Assembly (NCBI GenBank): GCA_963803115.1
Contig: CAWDLN010000027.1
Location: 145,782-209,781 of the forward strand
Direction: 5' to 3'
Origin: DATBGZ01 sp963803115
Lineage (GTDB): Bacteria > Actinomycetota > Actinomycetes > Mycobacteriales > Micromonosporaceae
DNA: 64,000 nt
A model generated the notes under the pieces. The model was not told the origin of the DNA, did not search any database, and was given only the letters and a program-made list of their open reading frames with translations. Shown here one piece after another: positions 55,413-64,000 of the stretch. The position numbers were made by a program, and so were the translations under genes. The stretch's first letter is position 1. Each line of letters starts with the position of its first letter.

Positions 55413-57824
55413 GTGGCGGGCAGCCGGAGGCTGGTGACGTATCTCGCCGTTCAGGGCGTGGTGGTGGCCGTGTCGGTCTTGCTGCCAGTCCCAGCCGGCG
55501 GGCTTGTCCGGTTGGCGGTGGCCGGCGGTGGTATCGGCGTGTTGTTTTGGGCGGTCGTCGTGCGCCGTCCGAGACGGCGAGCGGGTTGGTGGCTTGTCGC
55601 GCTGAGCGGGTTGCTGTTTTACGCCGAGGCGTTGACGATTGCAATGCTCTCCGGATTGGGTCCCGGGGAGCGCGTCGCTTCGGTTCGACAGCTCGGGTTG
55701 GGCATTTGGGGCCTGCTGGCGTTGGCGGTCGGGCTGGCCACTCTTGGCTGGCAGACCGTGGGACGGCGAGGGTGGAACGCGCTTGACACTGCGATGACCG
55801 CTATTGGGGCGTTCATACTGGTTTGGGCGTTCTACATCGATCCGGCGTTAGCGAGTCGTCCTTCGGTTTTCGCAACGGTTGTTGCTATCGGCCTTCCCTC
55901 CGTGTCTTTGCTCGTCTTCGCTATGGCCGTGAAGCTGGCCTTAGGCGGCGCGCTGACGAGGTGGTCGGGTCGGCTGTTGCTGCTCTCCACCGCGGCAGCG
56001 CTTTGCACTTCCGCTTCATTTTTCGAGCCGATTGGCGCCTCGACGATCGAGATTGGTCCACTGATCATTGCCGCCGGGTTGGCACAGACGATCTTGCTTG
56101 GCGCGACGGGCGTCGCGGTGGATTTCAAGGAAGAGGTCGTGGACCCGACCCGTCCGGCGCCCGACCTGCCGCGGTGGCGCCCCGTGTTGTTCCTGCTGTT
56201 GGCGCTTCTTGCACCCTTTGCCGCCGCGCTCGACTTTGCTAGGGCAGGCGCGTCAGGCCCGAATATCGCTGCTGTGATGGTGCCGCCCATCTGTGCGACC
56301 TTGATCCTCGGGCTCCTGGTGATCCGGTTGACACTTGTTGCGCAGGTGGCGACGCGCCGCGCGGAGCAGTTGGATCAACGGTCGGCCTCGCTTGCTCGGG
56401 CGATGGCGGAGCAGGACCTACTGCAACGCCAGCTCAGGCACCGTGCGCAGCACGATCCGCTGACCGGCCTCGCCAACCGCGACGTCCTGATCGACCGGAT
56501 GGAGTTGTTGCGCGACACGTATGGCGGGCGTCAGGATCTAGCGGGTCGCGGGCAGGTGCTCATGATGCTGGATCTTGACGGCTTCAAGGACATCAACGAC
56601 AGCTTTGGGCACCCGGTGGGGGACCAGCTTCTGATTGGGGTCGGGCAGCGGCTGCTCGACTCGGCGCCCGACGAGGCCGTGGTGGCGCGCCTGGGCGGCG
56701 ACGAGTTCGCGGTGCTGCTCTGGGACACGCCCGAGGATGGGGCTCGACGGGCGGCGGAGGCCCTACTGGAGGCACTGCGAGGCCCGTTCTTCGTCGCCGG
56801 CCTGGAAGTGGTCCTGTCTGGCAGCATCGGTCTGCTCATCACCAAATCCGGCGCACGCCCGCCAGGCTCCTCGGAAGGCCTCCGAGACGTCGACCAGGCC
56901 CTGTATGCAGCCAAAGCGGCCGGTCGCAACCGCGTCGCCGAGTTCAGTCCCACGCTGCTGGCGCAGAGAATGCATGCGGCGCGGACGAGCACCGCGCTGC
57001 ATAGCGCAGTCGCCAAGGACGAACTGCTGCTGCATTACCAGCCGATCATCGGGCTGGAAGATGGGCGAATCGCCGGTCTCGAGTCGCTGGTGCGCTGGCG
57101 GCCGGTTGGCGGAGAGATGGTCCCGCCCGCGGAGTTCATACCGTTAGCCGAACAAACCGGTCTGATCAACGAGATAGGCACCTGGGTTCTACGGCGGGCT
57201 TGCCGGGACGCCCGACCCTGGAACGAACGGTATGGCGTCCCCGTAGGGGTAAACGTGTCCGCCCGCCAGCTCGCTGATGGTGCGTTCGCGGAGCTGGTCC
57301 TCGAGGTTCTCGCTGCGACGGGCCTGCCCGGCTCGGCGCTAGTTCTGGAACTGACGGAGACCAGCGTGATCGAGAGCTCGGCGGACCTGGCCGTGCGCAC
57401 GCAGTTGAATCGCCTACGGGATCGGCAAATACGGATCGCCATCGATGACTTCGGCACCGGCTATTCGTCGTTGTCCAATCTTGCCGAACTCCCAATCGAT
57501 GCCGTTAAGATCGACAGTTCATTCATGCCGAGTTCTGTGGGGCCGACGGAGACGGACGAAAGCTCGGTGTTCATTCGAGCCATCCTCCAGCTAGCCACGG
57601 GTCTCAAGCTCGCTGCCGTCGCTGAGGGTGTGGAAACCGCGGAGCAGGCAGCCGCACTCCGAAAACTGAAATGCCCGTACGCTCAGGGCTACTACTTCTG
57701 CCGACCCGTACCCGCGGATCGAATCGATCGCATTATGGAAGACCCGACTGGGTTGCGGCGACGTCTCGGCCGGTTGGGTTCAGCACTCGGTGACGGTCAG
57801 GGTATGCGGCCGGGCCGCGACTGA
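55413..57824 (+). CDS. Membrane-anchored GGDEF-EAL cyclic di-GMP protein
   Basis: 803 residues from GTG 55413 with GGAGGT upstream. Eight or nine membrane helices in residues 1-310 (MASE-like sensor), a short coiled region (RRAEQLDQRSASLARAMAEQ), a GGDEF domain with intact GGDEF at 428-432 and an EAL domain with ESL (557-559), NVSARQL, ELTET, DDFGTGYSSL and EGVET. The synthase motif is canonical; the phosphodiesterase residues are mostly conserved though ESL replaces EAL. It sets cyclic di-GMP levels in response to a membrane signal. Confidence 0.95.
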   Translation: MAGSRRLVTYLAVQGVVVAVSVLLPVPAGGLVRLAVAGGGIGVLFWAVVVRRPRRRAGWWLVALSGLLFYAEALTIAMLSGLGPGERVASVRQLGLGIWGLLALAVGLATLGWQTVGRRGWNALDTAMTAIGAFILVWAFYIDPALASRPSVFATVVAIGLPSVSLLVFAMAVKLALGGALTRWSGRLLLLSTAAALCTSASFFEPIGASTIEIGPLIIAAGLAQTILLGATGVAVDFKEEVVDPTRPAPDLPRWRPVLFLLLALLAPFAAALDFARAGASGPNIAAVMVPPICATLILGLLVIRLTLVAQVATRRAEQLDQRSASLARAMAEQDLLQRQLRHRAQHDPLTGLANRDVLIDRMELLRDTYGGRQDLAGRGQVLMMLDLDGFKDINDSFGHPVGDQLLIGVGQRLLDSAPDEAVVARLGGDEFAVLLWDTPEDGARRAAEALLEALRGPFFVAGLEVVLSGSIGLLITKSGARPPGSSEGLRDVDQALYAAKAAGRNRVAEFSPTLLAQRMHAARTSTALHSAVAKDELLLHYQPIIGLEDGRIAGLESLVRWRPVGGEMVPPAEFIPLAEQTGLINEIGTWVLRRACRDARPWNERYGVPVGVNVSARQLADGAFAELVLEVLAATGLPGSALVLELTETSVIESSADLAVRTQLNRLRDRQIRIAIDDFGTGYSSLSNLAELPIDAVKIDSSFMPSSVGPTETDESSVFIRAILQLATGLKLAAVAEGVETAEQAAALRKLKCPYAQGYYFCRPVPADRIDRIMEDPTGLRRRLGRLGSALGDGQGMRPGRD

Positions 57825-58316
57825 GTTGCACCTGGGTCACGTTGGTTCATCGCCCGAGACCGAAACGATTGTGGTGAGGCGTCGGGGCCGATGAACCCAC
57901 AACCCAGCCCGTAGGGCGTTAGTGGCCAATGCACTGCGCCGGCGGTGGCGGCTCCTCCAGGCTGCAGCTTGCTCCGGGCAGCGTCCACGATGGACACACG
58001 GGTGCTGCGGCAATTGTGACAGCGGCCGGTGCACCCCGGATGGCACGCGGCCGTGGTTCCGGTGGCCGTGCGGGCCCGTCAGGGCCGCTCTCGAAGACCT
58101 GAAGAAACCTCTCCTCCGTCCTAAGTGGACCACAGAATGGACAGCATTATGGACTGCTCTCGACGCAAGCCTCGAGTGCCAACGCGCTTTCAAAACGTGC
58201 AGGGCTAGCATCTCGCGGCTGAGGACGCCATCCGGTTTGTGCGGAACGAGCGCGCGGGACTCAGCTTCCCAGTGAGCATGCTCCTGTCGTTTGTGTCTTC
58301 GCGGCAGTGGCCGGGG
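57825..58316. other. Gene-free stretch between convergent genes
   Basis: 492 bp. Open frames on both strands have low-complexity composition and no start signals. It contains the palindr. GTCCACGATGGAC at 57983-57995 and several scattered TGGAC half-sites (58110-58150). Confidence 0.6.
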
Positions 58317-61300
58317 CTAAGGCTTCCGCTCCGCCGGGGTTGGCAGGCCGGCGTACTCGAGTGCTTCGGTCAGCCGCATTCGTGACCCTCGGACGGCCGC
58401 TGCCGCGTACTCATCCGCGCCTAGCGCCGCCGTGGCCAGCCCGCTGACCTCGGTGGCCCATCTGACCTGCGGACGCTCTGGAACCGCTCCGCCGAGCGTC
58501 AAGACAGCGGTAGCGGCGTGATGCACGGTCACCGCTCGCGCGAGATCCTGCTCCGCCGCAGCTAGTCCGGCAGCGAGGTCGAGGGCAGGTCCGAAGATCC
58601 GCTGGGCCGCGTACGGACCCGCGAACTGTTCGATTATCTCGCCCAGAGCTCGGCGGAGATGCGGTCGGACTTCGTCGTGGCGTCCCTCCCGTAGCGCAAG
58701 CCAGCTGCGGCACAGCCAGTAGGGCGCGGTTCCCGTTGATGGAAAAGATGCCACGTCGTCGATGCCGATCTCAGCGAGTGCCGACCGGGCCCCTTCGATG
58801 TCGCCGGAGGCACAGGCCACCTCCGCCCGAGCCATCCGCACCTCGTGCACGCCGAGGCGGTCATCCAGCGCGGTGAATAGTGCGAGCGCCTCGGTCAGAT
58901 CCGACCCGGTACGGTTGGGGCCGCCGACGTGGGCCTGGGTCAGGCCTCGGGCCATCAATGTACGAGCGAGGAGGTACGGATCGCCATTCGTACGCGCCAG
59001 CTCCACCGCCTCGTCGCCATAGTCCCCCACCGCCTTCGCATTCGCCGGATAGACCTCCACCGAGGCCATGAACGACAGCGCTACAACCTCCGTCCGAAGA
59101 TCGCCTCGAGCACGAGCGAGCAGAATGGCCTGCTGCACATAGTGCCGTGCCTCATCGATGGAGACTCGTAGTGCCAGGGATCCAGCGCTGATCAACGCCC
59201 GCTGCCGAATGCCGGCGGGTGCGTCGACGGCAGCCGGGATGACCTGGCGGAGCCACTCGAGTGCCTCACGAGTTGCGGAACGCCGCCAGAACCAGGACAG
59301 CGCGCAAGCGTAGCGGAGGCTCAGCGTGTGCTCTCCACACGACTGCGACCACCCCATGGCGGCCCGAAGGTTTGGGTACTCCTCGCCTAGCCACCGCAAC
59401 CATCGGCGCCGGTCCGGGCCACGGCGTCCCTCCTCGGCCTGCTCGGTGAGGGCGCAGAAGTACCGTGCGTGGCGCTGCCGAACGGCGTCAGCGTCGCCCA
59501 GCTCGTCCAAACGTGCGGCCCCGTACTCGCGCAGCGCTTCCAACAGCCGGTAGCGCATGTCGCCTCGCGGATCCTCGCGAGGTTCCGCGACGACCAGGGA
59601 GCGCTCGACCAGCGAGCCGAGCGTATCCATCACCGTGGTCTCGGACAGAGCCTCGTCGGAGACGACCGATTCAGCTGCCTCGAGCGTGAATCCGCCCAGG
59701 AACACCGACAGCCTCGCGAAGACCGTGCGCTCGCGGGCCGTCAACAGATCATGGCTCCACTCGATCGCGGCCCGCAGGGAGCTGTGCCGGTGTTCCGCGA
59801 GCGTGTGCGCCGAATCGGCGGGCATCCCCTCAGGTCGACTCGCCAACAGTTCCAGCTGACTGTCGAGCCGGTCGGCGATCTGGCCCACGGAGAAGGCCCG
59901 GAGCCGCCCCGCGGCCAGCTCCAGCGCCAACGGCAGACCCTCGACCGAGCGACAGAGTCGTGCCACCTGAACCGAGTTCCCATCTGTCAGGACGAAGTCC
60001 GGGTCGACCCGGGTCGCACGGTCAACCAGCAGTCGTCCCGATTCCGATGCCTCCACCGCCGCGACCGTGTCGTCTGCGGGCGTCGAGAGTGGCCGGACGC
60101 TATACACCCGTTCGATCCCTACGCCTAGCGGGATCTGGCTCGTGGCGAGCACCCGAAGTCCAGGACACTCGGCCGCGAGTGCCCCCACCAACCGCGCGCA
60201 CTCGGCAGCGACGTTCTCGCAGCTGTCGAGGACGAGCAGCGCGGTGCGGTTGGCGAGAACCCGGATCAGGTTCTCCTGCGGCGCCCGCCACGAGTCGCTA
60301 AGGGGTTCCAGCACGGTCAATACGGCCGGGGCCACCCCGCCTGCGTCCCGAACCGTGTCGAGCGCGATCAGTGCCACGCCGGCCGGGAAAGAGGGCGCCA
60401 CCGCCGCAGCCACCTCGACGGCGAGCCGCGTCTTGCCCGCGCCTGGTGGGCCGGTCAGCGTAACGATCGCATGATCTTGGAGTAGGGAAGGCAGCTCAGC
60501 CAGGTCTCGTCGCCGGCCAATAAAGCGCGGCAGAATCCGGCGCGGCAGCCCGGGCAGCAACCCGTGCACCAAACTCAGAGAGGCCGCGCCAGCGAGGCTC
60601 GGGGTCTGTAGTACGGGGGCGCCGGTGAGGATCGCCCGGTGCAAAAGGCTCAGCTCCGGACGGGGATCGAGGCCAGTCTGTTCTGCCAGCCGGATGCGGG
60701 TGGCGTTGAAGGCTTCCAGCGCCTCAAGCCTCCGGCCACAGCCGTAGAGCGCGACCATCTGATGCTCGACCAGCCGCTCACGAAGGGGATGGTCGGCCAC
60801 TAGTGCGGCGAGTTCACCGGTCAGGTCGGCATGCCGGCCGAGGGCCAGATCAAGCTCGATGCGGCGCTCCAGGCAGGCCAGGCGCTGCTCATTGAGTCGC
60901 TGCGCATCCCTGGCCAAGCCCTGACAGACTATTCCGTCAAGAACCGGACCTCGCCAAAGGTCAAGTGCGCCGCGCAAGGTGTCCGCAGCGGCCCTCAGCT
61001 GCCCCTGGCTCGCCAGCGCGGAACCGGCCCGGTCCTGGACTGCAAAGATCGCCAAGTCGCACTGGTCTTCCGCGATGCGAATGGCGTAGCCGGCGGCGGA
61101 GCGCGAGATCAAATCCTGATCGCCGCTCGCCACGGTCAAGTTCCGGCGGAGCCTCGCGATCGTGTTGTGCACCTGCGCCTTCGCAGTGTTGGGTGGCTCG
61201 CCGTCCCACAGGACATGGGTCAATCGCTGGACGCTCACATCGCGCCGCGCGCCGACGAGAAGAGCCGCAAGCGCCTTCTTCTCCCGAGGGCCGCCGACGT

Positions 61301-61364
61301 GTGCTGGCACCCCGTCGACTGTAACTTCGACGGGGCCGAGGACGGCGAATTGCAGCCTTCGCAT
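58317..61364 (-). CDS. SARP/AfsR-type regulator with BTAD, NB-ARC ATPase and TPR regions
   Basis: 1015 residues from ATG 61364. The OmpR-like DNA-binding domain (1-95) starts RRLQFAVLGPVEVTVDG; the bacterial transcriptional activation domain follows (100-245, ending EALEAFNATRIRLAEQTGLD). The NTPase has Walker A GPPGAGKT at 305-312 and LLVLDSCEN as Walker B. The C-terminal half is helical/TPR-like. Related proteins switch on antibiotic or developmental genes, but no biosynthetic cluster lies in the window, so it is probably an orphan or pleiotropic regulator. Confidence 0.94.
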   Translation of the reverse strand: MRRLQFAVLGPVEVTVDGVPAHVGGPREKKALAALLVGARRDVSVQRLTHVLWDGEPPNTAKAQVHNTIARLRRNLTVASGDQDLISRSAAGYAIRIAEDQCDLAIFAVQDRAGSALASQGQLRAAADTLRGALDLWRGPVLDGIVCQGLARDAQRLNEQRLACLERRIELDLALGRHADLTGELAALVADHPLRERLVEHQMVALYGCGRRLEALEAFNATRIRLAEQTGLDPRPELSLLHRAILTGAPVLQTPSLAGAASLSLVHGLLPGLPRRILPRFIGRRRDLAELPSLLQDHAIVTLTGPPGAGKTRLAVEVAAAVAPSFPAGVALIALDTVRDAGGVAPAVLTVLEPLSDSWRAPQENLIRVLANRTALLVLDSCENVAAECARLVGALAAECPGLRVLATSQIPLGVGIERVYSVRPLSTPADDTVAAVEASESGRLLVDRATRVDPDFVLTDGNSVQVARLCRSVEGLPLALELAAGRLRAFSVGQIADRLDSQLELLASRPEGMPADSAHTLAEHRHSSLRAAIEWSHDLLTARERTVFARLSVFLGGFTLEAAESVVSDEALSETTVMDTLGSLVERSLVVAEPREDPRGDMRYRLLEALREYGAARLDELGDADAVRQRHARYFCALTEQAEEGRRGPDRRRWLRWLGEEYPNLRAAMGWSQSCGEHTLSLRYACALSWFWRRSATREALEWLRQVIPAAVDAPAGIRQRALISAGSLALRVSIDEARHYVQQAILLARARGDLRTEVVALSFMASVEVYPANAKAVGDYGDEAVELARTNGDPYLLARTLMARGLTQAHVGGPNRTGSDLTEALALFTALDDRLGVHEVRMARAEVACASGDIEGARSALAEIGIDDVASFPSTGTAPYWLCRSWLALREGRHDEVRPHLRRALGEIIEQFAGPYAAQRIFGPALDLAAGLAAAEQDLARAVTVHHAATAVLTLGGAVPERPQVRWATEVSGLATAALGADEYAAAAVRGSRMRLTEALEYAGLPTPAERKP

Positions 61365-61617
61365 CGTCTCCCGTTCATCGCGTCGCTTAGGTACCTGCTC
61401 GTTGTCGCGTCACATTCTGGCGGATCGTGGCCGGATGTCGAACGGATAGGCCGCCCGTACCAACTCTCGCTAGCCTGGTCAAGGCCGAAGATCGTGGTCT
61501 GGCGTTCGTCTCAGACGGGGGACGAGGTGTGCGCGATGAGCGGCCGCGGAAGACTGCGCGGCGCTCAGCACACCTCGTCGAAGTAGTGATCAGTTCGGCC
61601 CTTGCCGCCGTGACGGT
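61365..61617. other. Upstream region of the SARP gene
   Basis: No supported gene; should contain the SARP promoter. Frames on both strands are short. Confidence 0.5.
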
Positions 61618-61760
61618 CATTTGCTGCGCTTCATGGCATCGCGGAACATCGTTCGTTCCATGAGGCCGCTGCGTGCCTGGACTACACGCAGTCGGGCATC
61701 ATCCGGCAAGTCGCCGCACTCGCACGGATCGTCGGAGAGCGACTGTCAGAGCGGCCTGGC
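61618..61760 (+). pseudogene. LysR-type regulator N-terminal relic
   Basis: The frame LHGIAEHRSFHEAAACLDYT followed by QSGIIRQVAALARIVGERLS matches the LysR helix-turn-helix (usual SF..AA..L..TQSAVSRQI..LE..VG..L). A frameshift just upstream (LRFMA in another frame) and loss of the effector domain after SERPGGSA mark it as a fragment. Confidence 0.6.
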
Positions 61761-61987
61761 GGTTCAGCGGCGGCGGGGTCATCCAGGGCCCTAAACAATC
61801 GAGCTCGAAGACATTCTCGGCAGCGCAGGGGGTCGGACATATTCGAATCTGGCCCTCCGTTGTCGCCCCCGAACCCGGCGGTTCACACCTTGTATGCTCC
61901 CGTGGCCAAGCGGATTCTTGGCGCCAGCGTGCGGCGCCCCGATCCAAGATTGACGCCCGTGACTGCGTGGAGGTGCCTGGAAACAGG

Positions 61988-62941
61988 ATGATCGGGACGA
62001 AGCCGGTGCTCAGCTCGTCGCGTCCGCGGATCCTGGCGGTCGCCAGCGTCGTCCTGCTCGTGATCTTCGTCGTCGTGGCCGCGATCGTAGTGACCCAGGC
62101 CGGCACCCGCCCGGCCGTGACGTTCACCGCGCGTGACCCCCCGGCGTCGTCGACGAGACCGGTCCCGACCACGACCCAGCCGACGGTGGAAGCCACGGTA
62201 GAGGCGACGCCGGTACCGCCCGCGTACACACTCAACGGCGGCAACACGGTCATCGGCCCGCCATCGTGGTGGTCGTGGGCACTCGTTGAACGTCTGACAG
62301 GTGACTCGTGGGGCGGCCCGACCGCCGACGAACCGACCCGGTCGGTCTCCATGATCAAGTTCTGGCTCGGTGGGCTCTACCTGCGGGAGCATCCACGGCC
62401 GTCGCAGGCCATGCTTAACCAGCTGAGCACGATGATCCGAGACAGCAACAACGACGTGGCGGATGACATCTTCTTCGGCCTCGGCGGCCGCCTTCCGGTC
62501 GTCGCCGCAATGGAGACGGTGTGCGGGGTCAAGGGGCCTTACATCCTGCCCGGCTGGTGGTGGGCCTCGACGTGGATCAGTGCCCGGGACGCCGCCCGGC
62601 TCGCGGTATGTCTCGCCGAAGGTCGGGTCGCCAATCCCCAATGGACCGAGTGGCTGCTGGGCGAAATGCGCCAGGTACGTGGGGGCGGCAACTTCGGCAT
62701 CCGGTTCGCCTTTCCCGAGCCGATCCGATCGACTATCGCCATCAAGAACGGTTGGAATGTCGAGGAGGGCGTCTGGTACGTCAACTGCCTCGCGATCGGC
62801 GACACCTGGGTGCTCATCACGGAGTCGCGGGCGGGCAGCTTTATCACCGGCCGCGACGTCTGCGTCGGGGTCACCGAGCAGCTGCTGCGGGAACCCGTCG
62901 GTTCCCCTGGACCTCCGGTCGCCAACGGCCCGTTGCCCTGA
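61988..62941 (+). CDS. Serine beta-lactamase/penicillin-binding-like hydrolase, membrane anchored
   Basis: 317 residues from ATG 61988. One N-terminal membrane helix (ILAVASVVLLVIFVVVAAIV), a Thr/Pro/Val linker, then a class A-like fold with S-x-x-K at Ser121-Lys124 (SMIK), S-x-N at 153-155 (SNN) and K-x-G at 253-255 (KNG). Two Cys in the catalytic domain may form a disulfide. It could be a beta-lactamase or a peptidoglycan-acting D,D-enzyme; the usual Glu166 region is not obvious, so lactamase activity is uncertain. Confidence 0.82.
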   Translation: MIGTKPVLSSSRPRILAVASVVLLVIFVVVAAIVVTQAGTRPAVTFTARDPPASSTRPVPTTTQPTVEATVEATPVPPAYTLNGGNTVIGPPSWWSWALVERLTGDSWGGPTADEPTRSVSMIKFWLGGLYLREHPRPSQAMLNQLSTMIRDSNNDVADDIFFGLGGRLPVVAAMETVCGVKGPYILPGWWWASTWISARDAARLAVCLAEGRVANPQWTEWLLGEMRQVRGGGNFGIRFAFPEPIRSTIAIKNGWNVEEGVWYVNCLAIGDTWVLITESRAGSFITGRDVCVGVTEQLLREPVGSPGPPVANGPLP

Positions 62942-62980
62942 CCGCGCCGATCCATGGCGCCCTGCGTCGTCGGGTGAGCT

Positions 62981-63215
62981 GTGGAGATCGGAATGGTTTC
63001 CCCCAGACGGAGGTCGGGCCGATCCTGGCACTCGTTCGTGCCTGTGCGGCGGCGGTAAGGATCTGGGCTACCGGCACATTCTCGCTTACCGCTACCTAGT
63101 CGGCGCGGACGGGACTGTCCACACGGGATTCAAGGGACCGTACGATATTGACAGCCTGTTCCACGAGCGATTCGTCTCTTTGGATTCCTGGACGCGATCA
63201 CCGGGCCGGAGTTAA
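62981..63215 (+). pseudogene. Degenerate short coding fragment
   Basis: GTG 62981 gives EIGMVSPRRRSGRSWHSFVP in one frame; the next frame reads CLCGGGKDLGYRHILAYRYL, VGADGTVHTGFKGPYDIDSL and FHERFVSLDSW to 63215. The second part has natural composition. It may be one gene with a frameshift. Family not recognised. Confidence 0.4.
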
Positions 63216-63325
63216 TGACCGGCATCGTCATCCTGCCGCAGCGTTAGACCGCTCTGGTGGCTAAGCAGGCGGAGCGGGTCGATGTGCTCAGCCAGGGCCC
63301 GGCTGCGGTTCGGGTCGGGCTCGGT

Positions 63326-63469
63326 TGATCGGCGTCAGGTACGAGGCCTTGTGCAAGGAGTTCCACGACCGGTGCCAGCGGATCGGCGAGCAGATCGAGC
63401 TGCTTCGTCTACTGTGGACGCAGCGCGCACGCGAGGTGTGCGGTGCAGCTGTAGCTACGCACCCGTAAA
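63326..63469 (+). CDS. Possible 47-residue protein
   Basis: TTG 63326 starts IGVRYEALCKEFHDRCQRIG, then EQIELLRLLWTQRAREVCGA, stop at 63467-63469. Helical and charged with natural composition but weak start context; may be a fragment. Confidence 0.35.
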
Positions 63470-63517
63470 GCAACTGCCATCTATCGCGCAACCAGCACCG
63501 CGGCTAACGTAGCCCGT

Positions 63518-63746
63518 ATGAGGTTCACAACTACACAACGCTCCGACGCACAAGACCTGCTGGGCCCGGTCACCGACTACATCGGCAGCGTCGTACCTCT
63601 GCGCATCGGTGATCTCGCGTACGCGGCAACGCTCGAGGCGGTTGAGCCGATCAGGTCGCGACGAGGTTGTGCTCACGTTCGATTTGCCCGACTCGGATTT
63701 ACGTTGGGAAGCGGTCTGGCCGCCCGCCGTCGGCGCTCAGAGGTAG
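63518..63746 (+). CDS. Small hypothetical protein (one frameshift)
   Basis: ATG 63518 gives RFTTTQRSDAQDLLGPVTDY and IGSVVPLRIGDLAYAATLEA; after a shift near 63655 the sequence continues RDEVVLTFDLPDSDLRWEAV and WPPAVGAQR to a TAG at 63744-63746. Both halves look like real protein. About 76 residues. Family not recognised. Confidence 0.5.
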
Positions 63747-63777
63747 GGCTGCTGGCGATCGAAAACCCCAGCAGATT

Positions 63778-63942
63778 CTTCACTGCACTGCACATGGGAA
63801 TCTTTTCGATCGGCGACGTTTCGCTCGTATCAAGAACGTCTCGCGCCGCGACCATCGTTTCCGAGACGAGCCCCAGTATCTAGGCCCCGATGAATGGGAC
63901 GCGGGATCGGCACAACACCTTGCTCGACGAGCGGCCCGCTAG
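63778..63942 (+). other. Possible C-terminal coding fragment
   Basis: The frame ending at 63942 contains NLFDRRRFARIKNVSRRDHR and FRDEPQYLGPDEWDAGSAQH, natural-looking sequence without an evident start. It may be the tail of a broken gene. Confidence 0.35.
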
Positions 63943-63979
63943 CACCGTATCGGCAATTCGGCTGTGTCTTTGCCGGTTG

Positions 63980-64000
63980 TGGGGCGGGCGGGACTCGAAC
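63980..64000 (-). tRNA. tRNA gene, 3' end only (partial at right edge)
   Basis: On the minus strand the last 21 bases read GTTCGAGTCCCGCCCGCCCC then A: T-loop TTCGAGT, T-stem 3' strand CCCGC, acceptor 3' strand CCGCCCC and discriminator A. CCA is not encoded (CAA follows). The anticodon lies outside the window, so the amino acid is unknown. Confidence 0.85.

Noticed and set aside
57837..58211. 124-codon minus-strand frame between the GGDEF-EAL and SARP genes
   Set aside because: His/Arg-rich composition and no start signal; no recognisable motif.
58317..61364. Secondary-metabolite gene cluster suggested by the SARP regulator
   Set aside because: No biosynthetic genes lie near it; the FAS genes at the left are primary metabolism.

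Overview
The window is high-GC actinobacterial chromosome. Gene content suggests a Micromonosporaceae-like or related filamentous actinomycete: a PucR-type regulator heading fabD-fabH-acpP-fabF, a DUF3145 gene nearby, an XRE/DUF5753 plus DUF397 pair, an ECF42-type sigma factor with a DGPF protein, a SARP regulator, many lipoproteins, and a GAGCGA-rich repeat at the fabD/fabH junction. The family-level assignment is inference; Actinobacteria is near certain.

Layout. 0.0-0.8 kb: partial unknown gene running off the left edge. 0.9-7.5 kb: type II fatty acid synthesis operon (fasR, fabD, fabH, acpP, fabF, acyl-CoA carboxylase beta subunit). 7.6-11.2 kb: GH3 lipoprotein, DUF3145, a small protein and a DedA membrane protein. 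11.4-14.5 kb: cation diffusion facilitator with a two-component system. 15.1-16.6 kb: GH20 hexosaminidase. 16.6-24.3 kb: fatty-acyl-CoA degradation block (four acyl-CoA dehydrogenases, MaoC hydratase, two SDRs, TetR). 24.9-27.8 kb: UPF0718 permease with its TIGR03943 partner, and a Gfo/Idh/MocA oxidoreductase. 27.9-33.9 kb: homocysteine S-methyltransferase, XRE/DUF397 pair, trmB, histidine phosphatase, amidohydrolase. 34.4-37.7 kb: aquaporin and the DUF998-DGPF-ECF42 cluster. 37.9-48.5 kb: DUF1232, FabV enoyl reductase, two lipoproteins separated by a duplicated hairpin element, ureohydrolase-like protein, GH-A hydrolase, M1 aminopeptidase, DUF3068. 48.6-54.9 kb: TIR-WD40 protein, secreted proteins, GlxA-type regulator, a small self-regulated membrane protein/HTH operon, an ISL3 transposase relic, TfoX-like protein. 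55.4-61.4 kb: GGDEF-EAL protein and a 1015-residue SARP. 61.6-64.0 kb: LysR relic, penicillin-binding-type serine hydrolase, short degenerate frames, and the 3' end of a tRNA gene at the right edge.

How the genes fit together. Lipid metabolism dominates: de novo synthesis at the left, a beta-oxidation module in the centre and a FabV enoyl reductase at 38 kb, which could supply the enoyl-reduction step missing from the fab operon. Nearly every gene left of 12.85 kb except fasR and acpP is split by single-base frameshifts although all catalytic residues survive, whereas genes to the right are mostly intact; this looks like a data-quality boundary rather than biology. The most unexplained signal is a dispersed palindrome, GTCCA-N3-TGGAC, present in 8 full and 6 near-full copies, mostly inside unrelated genes.
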